Source of the DNA: Thioclava sp. ES.031
GTDB lineage: Bacteria > Pseudomonadota > Alphaproteobacteria > Rhodobacterales > Rhodobacteraceae
Reading direction: 5' to 3'
Length of the DNA: 64,000 bases
Assembly (NCBI RefSeq): GCF_002563775.1
Contig: NZ_PDJO01000001.1
Location: forward strand, 1,622,001 to 1,686,000
The position numbers and the translations under genes are program-made. Position 1 is the first letter of the stretch. The number at the start of each line of letters is the position of its first letter. Shown here piece by piece: positions 16,600-24,113 of the stretch. Below the pieces are notes generated by a model, which ran no database searches, was not told the DNA's origin, and was given only the letters and a program-made list of their open reading frames with translations.

Positions 16600-17742
16600 T
16601 CAGCGCATCACGGCATCGGGATCGGCCGAGGCCGTGCGCCAGATCGGCACCACGGTCGCGGCGATATAGGGCAGGGTGGTCAGCAGCGCGAGCGTCAGCA
16701 GTTGCAGCCCGTCCACATGCGGGCTCAGCGGGAAATCGGGATAGATCACCGCCCAGCCCTTCAGGATCGGTGCGAAGAGCGGGGCGCCGAAGAAGAACAC
16801 ATGGGCGAAGCCCGCGACGGTGCCGATCAGGAAAGCTGCGAGCGAGATCAGCCCGCCTTCCCACATCTTCATCGCGATCACGTCGCGCGTGTTCCAGCCC
16901 ACGGCCTTGAGGATGCCGATCTCGCGCGCTTCCTCGGCCGAGAGCCCGCTGGCTTTTTCGGCGGCGAAGATGACGAAGGCGAGGATGCCCGCGAAGGCCA
17001 GTGCCGTCAGCAGCCCCTCGCGCCAGTCGAACAGTTTCTGATAGGTACGCGCGATATCGGCGCGGGTGACGAAGCGCATCTGCGGCAGCGCGGTCGAGCC
17101 TTTCTGGACGATCGTGGCGACCTCGTTGGGGTTGCGCACACGGGCCACGACATCGGTGTAGCGACCTTCGGGAATGTCGAAGAAGTTGCGGAAATCAGCC
17201 TCGTTCATCAGCATCAGATCCGAGGTCATCAGCGCGGAGTCGCGGCTGAAGGTCCTGGCGACGTCGAATTTCTTCAGATCGCCCTCGTAGCGCGACAGGA
17301 AAACCGGGGCGCCCGCCCATTCGAGGCCGCGTGCGCGGGGGATGCCCTCGCCAATCGTGATCTGACCGGGATCGGGCATCATCTCGGGGTCGTCGGGCAC
17401 CATGACGGTGTAATTCGCGCCATTGATCCGGTCGTAGTAATAGCCCCAGAGCCGGGGATGGGCCTCGGTTACACCGCGGATTGCGGCGATCTCGTCCGCG
17501 ACCGATCCGTCGATCAGGTCCTGACGGCCCAGCGTGATTTTCTGTACGGTGATCTCGGGCGCGCCTTCGAGCACGGTCGTGGTCTCGAACCGCAGGCTGG
17601 CGGCGAAGAATATCGCCGAGGCGAGCACGAAGACCACCACGGAATAGACGGCGATCAGGGCGATATTCTTGCCTTTGCGGCGGGCGAGAGCGGCGAGGGT
17701 GAAATCGGCCAGCGCGCGCTGGCGGCGCAGGAATGGGGTCAT
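16600..17742 (-). CDS. ABC permease, FtsX/MacB family
   Basis: 380 residues: N-terminal TM helix (about 26-48), a large periplasmic MacB_PCD-like domain (about 50-255) and three C-terminal TM helices with the conserved EAREIGILKAVGW coupling motif between the first two. This is the type VII ABC topology (LolC/E, MacB, FtsX). It overlaps the stop of the upstream 107-residue gene by 4 bases, so the module small protein / permease / ATPase / membrane protein is tightly coupled. Function in metal-centre assembly is suggested by the two NosL-like genes only. Confidence 0.85.
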   Translation of the reverse strand: MTPFLRRQRALADFTLAALARRKGKNIALIAVYSVVVFVLASAIFFAASLRFETTTVLEGAPEITVQKITLGRQDLIDGSVADEIAAIRGVTEAHPRLWGYYYDRINGANYTVMVPDDPEMMPDPGQITIGEGIPRARGLEWAGAPVFLSRYEGDLKKFDVARTFSRDSALMTSDLMLMNEADFRNFFDIPEGRYTDVVARVRNPNEVATIVQKGSTALPQMRFVTRADIARTYQKLFDWREGLLTALAFAGILAFVIFAAEKASGLSAEEAREIGILKAVGWNTRDVIAMKMWEGGLISLAAFLIGTVAGFAHVFFFGAPLFAPILKGWAVIYPDFPLSPHVDGLQLLTLALLTTLPYIAATVVPIWRTASADPDAVMR

Positions 17743-18062
17743 TTCGCGGCCTCGGGTTGGAAGAGGAGCCAGCCCTTGCCGGGCGTGGCGGGGGGCGGCA
17801 CGAAGGTGCCGGAGGGGAAGTGGTCGAAGCTGCCCGGGTGGTCCTGAAACGGCGTGTTCAGATCGGCGAGGCTCGGGTTCCGGGTATAGCGCGCCTCGGT
17901 AAACAGCGCCGGATCGGTCAGCCCTAGCCGCGCGACCAATGTGCGCTCTTCCAACAGGCGGCCATCACGATGGGGACGCGCGAAGACGGGGTAATAAAGC
18001 TCCACCGCCAGCAGTAGCGTCAGACAACCGAGACCCGCGAAAACATAGCTCGAACGGCGCAT
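17739..18062 (-). CDS. Small membrane-anchored protein of the NosL-ABC operon
   Basis: 107 residues with one N-terminal TM/signal anchor (about 6-26) and a periplasmic tail rich in Pro and Phe (HPGSFDHFPSGTFVPPPATP, GWLLFQPE). No Cys in the tail and no recognised domain. Its ATG shares one base with the stop of the second nosL-like gene (TGATG) and its stop overlaps the permease start by 4 bases. It is therefore a genuine operon member, perhaps an accessory subunit bridging the permease and the NosL-like proteins. Confidence 0.7.
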   Translation of the reverse strand: MRRSSYVFAGLGCLTLLLAVELYYPVFARPHRDGRLLEERTLVARLGLTDPALFTEARYTRNPSLADLNTPFQDHPGSFDHFPSGTFVPPPATPGKGWLLFQPEAAK

Positions 18063-18646
18063 CAGAACGGGCCGCCCTGATCGAGCGCGTCGAGCAGCTC
18101 CGGCGTGACCTCGTCATGGCGCAGCAGCTTCTGGCCCTTGTGGTCGCGCATGAAATCCTGCGCATCGACCGCGTTCATAAGCGGCACCAGCTCGTGGCCC
18201 ATCGGGCCCAGCACGTCCGAGCCCACGACATAAAGCGCCTCGCGCGCGTCGATCAGCTTGAGCCCGTAATACTCCGTCACGCCCATGCCGGTGATCTGAT
18301 CGGCGGTCCGGCCAAGGGCGTATTTCTCCATGTCGAACATGTATTTGAAGTAGTCCTTGGCGCCGTCGAAATGATCGGCATAGCCATCCGCGTAGAGCAC
18401 CGTGGTGACCCATTCGGGGTATTTGTAGACGAACATGCCGCAGACCGGGCAGGTGTCGCCGGGGCCGGGCGGGGGCAGGTCGAGCGTGGGCGCATCGGCG
18501 CGCGCGGGGCTCAGCCCCGGGCCGAGCGAGAGGGCGGCGGCGAGGCCCGCCGCGCGTTTGAGCATCTGGCGCCGCGTTGGGCGTGACATGGGGCGTGACA
18601 GGGGGCGTGCGGGCGTGCTCCCGTGATGGCAGGGATGGTTGCACAT
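18062..18646 (-). CDS. NosL-like protein 2, Tat-exported
   Basis: 194 residues. A twin-arginine signal is evident (TRRQMLK followed by AAGLAAALSLG and an ARA cleavage site). The mature part begins with DTCPVCGMFVYKYPEW, the CxxCGM pattern of NosL copper(I)-binding proteins. Later Met residues (MGVTEYY, PMGHELVP) may add ligands. NosL delivers copper to nitrous oxide reductase; here no nosZ is in sight, so another cuproenzyme or metal sensor may be served. The start at 18646 is chosen for the AAGGAG site 10 bases upstream. Upstream in-frame starts lack one. The N-terminus before the Tat motif (MCNHPCHHGS) carries extra Cys/His. Confidence 0.8.
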   Translation of the reverse strand: MCNHPCHHGSTPARPLSRPMSRPTRRQMLKRAAGLAAALSLGPGLSPARADAPTLDLPPPGPGDTCPVCGMFVYKYPEWVTTVLYADGYADHFDGAKDYFKYMFDMEKYALGRTADQITGMGVTEYYGLKLIDAREALYVVGSDVLGPMGHELVPLMNAVDAQDFMRDHKGQKLLRHDEVTPELLDALDQGGPF

Positions 18647-18681
18647 CGTCTTGCAACTCCTTGAATAGAGGTCGGAAAGGA

Positions 18682-18700
18682 CGGGGCCGCGCGGGCCCCG
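18682..18700 (-). other. Stem-loop between the two nosL-like genes
   Basis: 7-bp perfect GC stem (18682-18688 with 18694-18700, 5-nt loop) in the 65-base gap. There is no T run, so it is more likely a processing or stability hairpin than a terminator. It could set different levels of the two NosL-like proteins. Confidence 0.4.
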
Positions 18701-18711
18701 CCCTGAGGCGA

Positions 18712-19326
18712 TCACTGACCGGCGCGGGCGCGGCGCTCGGCGCGGCGTTTGCGAATGTTGATCGTGTCGCGCGCCATATCGGCATAGGCCATGACCAGCG
18801 CCTCATCGAAGCTCGCCAGCTTGCCCCCGTCCTTGGCCGCCGCATCCGCCTTGGCCGGATCGGCATAGGCGTATTTCGACGTGCCGGTCATCGTGCCGGG
18901 CTTTTTCGCGTCGATCACATAGGTCATGTCGTCGACCACCGCGAGCGGCTTGACCTTGGCCGTGGCCCCCGCATCGCCCGCGTAGATCGTCTTGGGGCCC
19001 GCATCCACGTTGAGCGCGAGGCTGATCGCCGCGCAATGCAGCGAGCAGGTGCCGTCGACGGTGTCGTTGTCATAGACGATCAGGTGGCGCGTCTGGCTGA
19101 ACATCTGCCGCATCATGCCGCAATAGGGGCAGCGGGGGTATTTCTCGAACTCGTTCTCGAGCGGCGCCGTGTCGGTCTTGAGAAAGCGGGTCAGCCCGTT
19201 CTGGTCGGTCCAGTCCATCGGCGACATCGGCATGCCGTCCATCGGTTTCATATCCTCGGCAGCGGCGCCGGAAGCCACCAGCGCGAGGCCGGTCGAAGAG
19301 GTCAGAAGAAAGTCGCGTCGTTTCAT
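18712..19326 (-). CDS. NosL-like protein 1, Tat-exported
   Basis: 204 residues starting MKRRDFLLTSS, a Tat-type signal ending near SGAAAE. The mature part contains a Met-rich stretch (MKPMDGMPMSPMDW), then the NosL-type CPYCGMM and a further TCSLHCA. This adds up to many soft copper ligands. The C-terminus is basic (RKRRAERRARAG). It differs clearly from the second NosL-like protein, so the pair is not a recent duplication. The start at 19326 has AGGATG upstream. An ATG three codons earlier is possible. Copper binding is inferred from family and motif. Confidence 0.8.
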   Translation of the reverse strand: MKRRDFLLTSSTGLALVASGAAAEDMKPMDGMPMSPMDWTDQNGLTRFLKTDTAPLENEFEKYPRCPYCGMMRQMFSQTRHLIVYDNDTVDGTCSLHCAAISLALNVDAGPKTIYAGDAGATAKVKPLAVVDDMTYVIDAKKPGTMTGTSKYAYADPAKADAAAKDGGKLASFDEALVMAYADMARDTINIRKRRAERRARAGQ

Positions 19327-19437
19327 CGGGATCATCCTGTCATATCGCAACGCACCGCCATCGAGAGACGGGCGCAGTCGCGAGCCATGTGTCTGGTTTG
19401 GAAAAAAGCACGTCCGGATCGACGTGCAGGGACGCAC

Positions 19438-19953
19438 TCAGACGACAGGAGGGGCGCGGGCGTGCCGGAAACGGGGCGCGGTCTGCACCGGGAGAGAGAG
19501 CCGCTCAAGGGACGCGTGGAGCGGGGCGATCTCGCGGTCGAGACGGGCCGGGGTGACGATCGTGTCGGGCGCCTCAAACGCGCAGACCGAGGCCGAGCCG
19601 CAGACTGCGCATTGGCTGTGGACCTGACCGGTGGGCGCGGTCTGGCCGGGCAGGGGCGCGGCCCCATCCGGGGCGGCGACCGTTTCGCCCTGCGGGGTCA
19701 TGTAGACGATGCCCTCGCCGGTACAGATCTGCAGCAGCCCCATCTGCGCGCCGGGCGCGGCCCGGCCGGTGGCGGCGATGGCGGCCGCGCCCAGATGATC
19801 GGTCAGCAGGACGACCTGCAGCAGGATCGCGACGAGCGCGGTCAGCAGCGCCGATTGCGCGCGGCGCAATCCAGCGAAGCGCGGCGCGTGCAGGCGCGGG
19901 CCGCGTTCGATCTTGCCGTCAAAGGCTCTGGAGGCGCGTTGGGGTCGGGTCAT
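19438..19953 (-). CDS. DUF2946-like periplasmic/membrane protein
   Basis: 171 residues: a basic N-terminus, one hydrophobic segment (LLTALVAILLQVVLLTDHLG) and a tail with QICTGEG, SQCAVCGSASVCAF and a Pro-rich end. The single TM followed by IC... and CxxC...C is the layout of DUF2946, a family often found beside copper transport genes. It is the first gene of the operon with two NosL-like proteins and an ABC transporter, with 111 bases before the next gene. Start ATG at 19953; a GTG one codon earlier is possible. Confidence 0.7.
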   Translation of the reverse strand: MTRPQRASRAFDGKIERGPRLHAPRFAGLRRAQSALLTALVAILLQVVLLTDHLGAAAIAATGRAAPGAQMGLLQICTGEGIVYMTPQGETVAAPDGAAPLPGQTAPTGQVHSQCAVCGSASVCAFEAPDTIVTPARLDREIAPLHASLERLSLPVQTAPRFRHARAPPVV

Positions 19954-19989
19954 CACTCAAGCTCGTATCACACGAGGGTGAGCCGAGAA

Positions 19990-20003
19990 TTGATCCGCGT
20001 CAA
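19990..20003 (-). promoter_or_regulatory. FNR/CRP-family (FnrL/Nnr-type) binding box
   Basis: TTGATCCGCGTCAA, or TTGACGCGGATCAA in the operon direction, matches the TTGAY-N4-RTCAA box of FnrL/FnrP/NNR regulators. It lies 36 bases before the start of the DUF2946-like gene. This predicts induction of the whole NosL-ABC operon under low oxygen or nitric oxide. The close spacing implies a very short leader. The regulator itself is not in the window. Confidence 0.65.
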
Positions 20004-20299
20004 ACGCTTGAGGGGTGACTCAGCGTCGCAGTGTCGCGCGCCCAGAGCAGAGGCGGCCCGGCCATGGCCCGGCCAGACCCCGTGCCTTCAGGCCACGCGC
20101 CGCCAAGGTTGCGCGGGAAAGTGCACGGCCTCCCCGGTCTCGATCGAGCGCTGCACCGGGCCTTTCGGGGTCCGCTGCGATATCTCGACACAGCAACTCG
20201 GAAACCTGATGATAGGTCGGCAGGCCGGTGCGCTATCAAGCAGGTTGCCTGCCTAAGCTAAGTCGAAGAGGAATCGCGAGGGAGAGGCGCATGACTGCA
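20004..20299. other. Gene-free stretch
   Basis: About 300 bases between the FNR-type box and the ssuD-like remnant with no convincing reading frame on either strand. Short frames exist but have no ribosome site or recognisable product. The stretch may hold decayed coding sequence. Confidence 0.4.
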
Positions 20300-20307
20300 G
20301 TGCGGAT

Positions 20308-20490
20308 GAGAACGGCTATGTCGCGCCGAACCTCTGGACCGGGCGCGCCCGCCGGCTGCGGTGCGGCGCTGGTGGGCTCAGCCGATCAGGTGATCTCGAA
20401 GCTCGAAGAATGCCGCGAGATGGGCATTCGCGCCTTCATCTTGTAGGGCTATCCGCATCTCGACACGGTCTCGCTGCCCGAAATCTATGG
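20308..20490 (+). pseudogene. Remnant of an SsuD-type FMNH2-dependent alkanesulfonate monooxygenase
   Basis: Short peptides in two frames reproduce the C-terminal end of SsuD-like luciferase-fold monooxygenases: ENGYVAPNLWTG, then after a frame change GAALVGSADQVISKLEECRE MGIRAFIL, an in-frame TAG, and GYPHLDTVSLPEIYG. The usual protein reads through as a conserved FILSGYPHLEE-type end. Only about 60 codons remain, with a frameshift and a stop where Ser would be. It is a decayed fragment just upstream of the aldo/keto reductase gene. Confidence 0.65.
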
Positions 20491-20530
20491 GACCGCCCGC
20501 AACACCGCTCGCAGAAGGGAAACGCCGCTA

Positions 20531-21421
20531 ATGGAAAAGATTGACCTTACCTCGGATGTCGCGCTCAGCCGGATCGTCTATGGCATGTGGCGGCTCGCCG
20601 ACGATGCCGACACCTCGCCCGCCCATGTGCGCGCGAAGATCGACGCCTGTCTGGCGCAGGGGATCACCACGTTCGATCACGCCGACATCTATGGCGGCTA
20701 CACGGCGGAGGGGATCTTCGGCGCGGCGATGCGCGAGGACCCGTCGCTGCGCGATCAGATGGAGATCGTCACGAAATGCGACATCATCGTCTCGGCGGGC
20801 CGTCATTCGCATCGCAAGGTGAAGCATTACGACACCTCGCGGGCGCATATCGAAGCCTCGGTCGAGGCTTCGCTGAAGGAGCTGGCCACCGACCGGATCG
20901 ACCTGCTGCTGATCCACCGCCCCGATCCTCTGATGGATCACCACGAGACGGGGGCGGCGCTTGATGACCTCGTGGCCTCGGGCAAGGTTCGCGCGGTCGG
21001 CGTGTCGAACTTCCGCCCGTGGGACTGGGAGTTGCTGCAATCGGGGATGAAGACGCCGCTGGTGACCAACCAGATCGAGATCAGCCTTGGCTGCCTGCAG
21101 CCCTTCACCAATGGCGATCTGGCCTTCCACCAGCGGCAGGCGCAGCCCCCGATGGCGTGGTCGCCGCTGGGCGGCGGCGCGCTGATGACGGGCGAGGGCC
21201 GGGTGCAGAGCGCTCTCGACGAGATCGCCGAGGCGCAGGGCGTGGATCGCGCGGCTGTCGCGACGGCCTTCCTGCTGGCGCATCCGGCGCGGATCATCCC
21301 GGTGATGGGGACGAACAATCTCGAGCGCATCGCGAAGCTTTCCGATGCTTTGAAGGTTCAGATCGACAGGGAGACGTGGTTCCGCCTCTACGAGGCCGGG
21401 CTCGGTCAGCAGGTCCCGTGA
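20531..21421 (+). CDS. Aldo/keto reductase, YdhF-like
   Basis: 296-residue AKR with a TIM-barrel fold that reduces aldehydes/ketones with NADPH. Visible are the catalytic Asp-Tyr region FDHADIYGGYTAE, the Lys in EIVTKCDI, LIHRPDPLMD (His), VGVSNF and the cofactor-binding IIPVMGTNN near the C-terminus. This set is typical of the E. coli YdhF group. The ATG at 20531 is preceded by AAGGGAAACGCC. The gene follows an ssuD remnant and is closed by a strong terminator, so it is probably monocistronic. Substrate unknown. Confidence 0.88.
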   Translation: MEKIDLTSDVALSRIVYGMWRLADDADTSPAHVRAKIDACLAQGITTFDHADIYGGYTAEGIFGAAMREDPSLRDQMEIVTKCDIIVSAGRHSHRKVKHYDTSRAHIEASVEASLKELATDRIDLLLIHRPDPLMDHHETGAALDDLVASGKVRAVGVSNFRPWDWELLQSGMKTPLVTNQIEISLGCLQPFTNGDLAFHQRQAQPPMAWSPLGGGALMTGEGRVQSALDEIAEAQGVDRAAVATAFLLAHPARIIPVMGTNNLERIAKLSDALKVQIDRETWFRLYEAGLGQQVP

Positions 21422-21441
21422 CGAACGCCGCCCACTGATTC

Positions 21442-21475
21442 ACCCCGCGCCACCCGGCGCGGGGTCTTCTTTTTC
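21442..21475 (+). terminator. Rho-independent terminator of the aldo/keto reductase gene
   Basis: Perfect 10-bp stem (21442-21451 with 21456-21465, loop ACCC) followed by CTTCTTTTT. Confidence 0.85.
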
Positions 21476-21494
21476 GGGACGGTTGAGCGGCCGC

Positions 21495-21731
21495 TCAGGC
21501 CGACAGCCAGCCTTCGAGCTTGCCGCTGTCGGGCAGGCCGCCCGTGTGGACCAGCTTCCCGTCGACCGAGACACCGGGGGTCGACATCACGCCCGCCATG
21601 GCGATCGCGCGGGGATCGGTCACCTTCTCGACCGAGACCTCGATGCCGAGCTTGGCGGCCGCTTCCTTGACCATCTCTTCGGTCTTTTCGCAGCGTTTGC
21701 AGCCGGGGCCGTAAACCTTGACGTCCTTCAT
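21495..21731 (-). CDS. Small thioredoxin-fold redox protein (redox-active disulfide protein 2 type)
   Basis: 78 residues, thioredoxin fold with the CxxC motif YGPGCKRCEK near the N-terminus and the cis-Pro segment STPGVSVDGKLVHTG. This is the MTH895/redox-active disulfide protein 2 group, routinely encoded beside the YraQ/DUF318 permeases, as here. It likely reduces the permease or its cargo. GGAG lies upstream of the ATG, 11 bases after the permease stop. Third gene of an ArsR / permease / thioredoxin operon. Confidence 0.85.
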   Translation of the reverse strand: MKDVKVYGPGCKRCEKTEEMVKEAAAKLGIEVSVEKVTDPRAIAMAGVMSTPGVSVDGKLVHTGGLPDSGKLEGWLSA

Positions 21732-21742
21732 TTCTTTTCTCC

Positions 21743-22804
21743 TTAGAACAATGCGTTGAACAGGAAGCCGACGGCGAGGATGCCGCTGGCGACGACCCCG
21801 ATGAACACCGCGATCAGGCGCAGTTTCAGGACCTGACGCAGGATGATCATCTCGGGCATGGAAAGCGCGATCACCGACATCATGAAGGCCAGAACCGTGC
21901 CGAGCGCGGCGCCCTTGCCCAGAAGCGCCTCCACGATCGGGATGACGCCGGCGGCGTTGGTGTACATCGGCACGCCCATCAGAACGGCTGCCGGCACCGA
22001 CCACCACGTGCCCGAGCCCATGATGCGCACCATCAGGTCCTGCGGCACATAGCCGTGGATCAGCGCGCCCATGGCGATCCCGACGATGATCCAGATCCAG
22101 ACCTTGGCGAAGATCTCGCGCACCGCCTCGAGGCCCAGACGATAGCGGTCGGTCATGCTCAGATCGTCGCTCTCGACCGCGCCCGGGGTGGTTGCGCCGG
22201 AATGGATATCGCGCACCCAGTCCTGCAGCCAGCCCTCGACATGGAGCCTGCCGATCACCCAACCCGCGACGATCGCGATGGCGAGGCCGAAGGCGAGATA
22301 GACCAGCGCCACGGACCAGCCGACGAGGCCGACCAGCAGGATCAGCGCCACTTCGTTGACCATCGGGGCTGCGATCAGGAAGGAGAAGGTGACGCCCAGC
22401 GGGATGCCCGCGGAGACGAAGCCGATGAACAGCGGCACCGCCGAGCAGGAGCAGAACGGGGTCAAGACGCCCAGGCCCGCCGCCATCACGTTGCCGACGC
22501 CCTCGCGCTTGCCCGAGAGAAGCGCGCGGGTCTTTTCCGGGCTGAAGAAGCTGCGCACGACCCCCATCGCGAAGACGATCAGGGTGAGCAGCATCATCAC
22601 TTTCGGCACGTCGTAGAAGAAGAAGGCCAGCGCCTCGCCGGTATGGGTGTCGCGGGCGACCGGCAGCAGCGAGACGATCCATTCGGAGAGGGCCGGGAGC
22701 TGGTGGTAGACTACCCACCAAACGACGAGCCCTGCCGCGACGACCACGCTCCACGCCCAGCCGGGCATCCCGCCATGCGGGGTTTCATGCTGTGTCACAC
22801 TCAT
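21743..22804 (-). CDS. DUF318/YraQ-type permease (ArsP-like superfamily)
   Basis: 353-residue permease with about ten TM helices in two repeats. The first repeat carries LTPFCSCSAVPLFIGFVSAG and the second MGVPMYTNAAGVIPIVEALL, both hallmarks of the YraQ/DUF318 family, which includes the organoarsenical exporter ArsP. The CSCS thiols and the adjacent thioredoxin-like protein suggest handling of a thiophilic compound such as a metalloid or organo-metalloid. That substrate is not established. The ATG overlaps the stop of the ArsR gene by 4 bases. Confidence 0.85.
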   Translation of the reverse strand: MSVTQHETPHGGMPGWAWSVVVAAGLVVWWVVYHQLPALSEWIVSLLPVARDTHTGEALAFFFYDVPKVMMLLTLIVFAMGVVRSFFSPEKTRALLSGKREGVGNVMAAGLGVLTPFCSCSAVPLFIGFVSAGIPLGVTFSFLIAAPMVNEVALILLVGLVGWSVALVYLAFGLAIAIVAGWVIGRLHVEGWLQDWVRDIHSGATTPGAVESDDLSMTDRYRLGLEAVREIFAKVWIWIIVGIAMGALIHGYVPQDLMVRIMGSGTWWSVPAAVLMGVPMYTNAAGVIPIVEALLGKGAALGTVLAFMMSVIALSMPEMIILRQVLKLRLIAVFIGVVASGILAVGFLFNALF

Positions 22805-23091
22805 GCCGCGGTCCTTTCCGTGTTGGCGCTGGCTTTCATGACCGCGCTCAGAATCTGCTGGATTTCCGGGGAGAGGTCGGGGTTCACCCGATACCGGACC
22901 CATTGCGCATCGCGCCGGTCGACGACCAGCCCGGCGGCTTTCAGCACGCCCATATGGCGCGACATGCGCGACTGGGTGACATCGAGACGCGCCATCAGTT
23001 CGCAGGCGCAATGCTCGCCCCCGTCATGCAAAAGCTGCATCGCCCCCAGCCGGGTGGGTTCGGCAAGTGCGGAAAGAATCGTCACGATCAT
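22801..23091 (-). CDS. ArsR-family repressor
   Basis: 96-residue winged-helix repressor (SALAEPTRLGAMQLLHDG, CELMARLDVTQSRMSRHMGV, LKAAGLV, wing VDRRDAQWVRY). A Cys pair (HCACEL) at the start of the recognition helices matches the ArsR CxC-type metalloid or thiol sensing position. The start at 23091 is chosen because GGAGG is five bases upstream. Starts at 23103 and 23133 are in frame but weaker. It leads the permease / thioredoxin operon and probably represses it until the inducer binds. Confidence 0.87.
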   Translation of the reverse strand: MIVTILSALAEPTRLGAMQLLHDGGEHCACELMARLDVTQSRMSRHMGVLKAAGLVVDRRDAQWVRYRVNPDLSPEIQQILSAVMKASANTERTAA

Positions 23092-23112
23092 CGGTGCCTC
23101 CATTTCGACATT

Positions 23113-23122
23113 CGCATATGCG
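23113..23122. promoter_or_regulatory. CGCATATGCG palindrome, probable ArsR operator
   Basis: A perfect 10-bp dyad centred on CATATG, 22 bases before the chosen arsR start, with a partial repeat (GCGCATTCGCGC) next to it. ArsR/SmtB proteins commonly bind imperfect dyads of this kind overlapping the promoter, so autoregulation is likely. Confidence 0.5.
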
Positions 23123-23342
23123 CATTCGCGCAAATAGAGTCAACGCGCCCGAGGTGGAGCATTCGGTCGCACCCATCCACCGGGGCGCGGGAATCTATCG
23201 ATGAGAGTGATCGCATCACGGGCCTCTGACCTTCACGGGATCGGGGCCAGATTAGCGCTGAAGGGACGCATCGCTTCAATGCGCTCGATCAAGTCGGGCG
23301 CGATTCTTCGAGATATCTAGCGAAAGGCCACGGTGTTGGGCG

Positions 23343-24113
23343 TCAGGACGGATCGCGCGCGATGTTGCGCTCCATCAGCCGTTGGAACAGCCCGGGCGAG
23401 GCGCGGTTGATCCACCACGCGAGCCGCGCGACGCGGCCCACCGGGATCATCGGGCGGCCGCGCTTAAGCCCGGCGAGGATCACCTGTGCGGCAGCCTCTG
23501 GCGTCATGTAATCCACCCCGTCCGCAGCCGCACCGGGGCGCGCGATGCCGTCGGATTGCCGCTCGGCCCGGTCGATATTGGTCGCCACGAAAGACGGCGC
23601 CGCGATCTGCACGCGCACGCCGTGAGGGGCCTCTTCCGAGCGCAGCGATTTGAAAAACCCTTCCAGCGCATGTTTCGACGCCGCATAGGCGGTGCGGTGA
23701 TAGAGCGGCGAGAACCCCGCGACCGAGGAAATCGCCAGATGCGTGCCGTGGCTTTCCCGCAGGGGCTCGAGGAAATACCGCGCCATCGCGGTCGCCGCGA
23801 AATAGTTGATCTCGAAAACCTTGCGATGCGCCGCCTCGGTCAGCTCCGAGAACGGCCCGATCTGGGTGACGCCTGCGTTATAGATCACCAGATCGATGCG
23901 GGGGTAACGCGTCAGGATGTCTGTGCAGGCACTGGCAAGCTGATCCGCGTCGGTCAGATCACAGGCGATGGCCTCCTCGTTCGGCGTGGCCGTCAGCCCG
24001 GAGATCTCCCGGTCGAGCAGCACGACCTGCCAGCCCTCGGCGCGCAGACCCGCCGAGAGCGCCTGCCCAAGCCCCCCGGCACCGCCCGAAATCACCGCGA
24101 CGCGCGCGCTCAT
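23343..24113 (-). CDS. Short-chain dehydrogenase/reductase
   Basis: 256-residue classical SDR: GGAGGLG cofactor motif, YNAG, Ser in AISSVAG and YAASK with both catalytic residues. The C-terminal part (ILAGLKRGRPMIPVGR, then RLAWWINRASP) resembles SDRs acting on lipids or sterol-like substrates. It is the last gene of a four-gene operon. Its ATG overlaps the stop of the epimerase gene by 4 bases, so the set is co-translated. Exact substrate unknown. Confidence 0.82.
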   Translation of the reverse strand: MSARVAVISGGAGGLGQALSAGLRAEGWQVVLLDREISGLTATPNEEAIACDLTDADQLASACTDILTRYPRIDLVIYNAGVTQIGPFSELTEAAHRKVFEINYFAATAMARYFLEPLRESHGTHLAISSVAGFSPLYHRTAYAASKHALEGFFKSLRSEEAPHGVRVQIAAPSFVATNIDRAERQSDGIARPGAAADGVDYMTPEAAAQVILAGLKRGRPMIPVGRVARLAWWINRASPGLFQRLMERNIARDPS

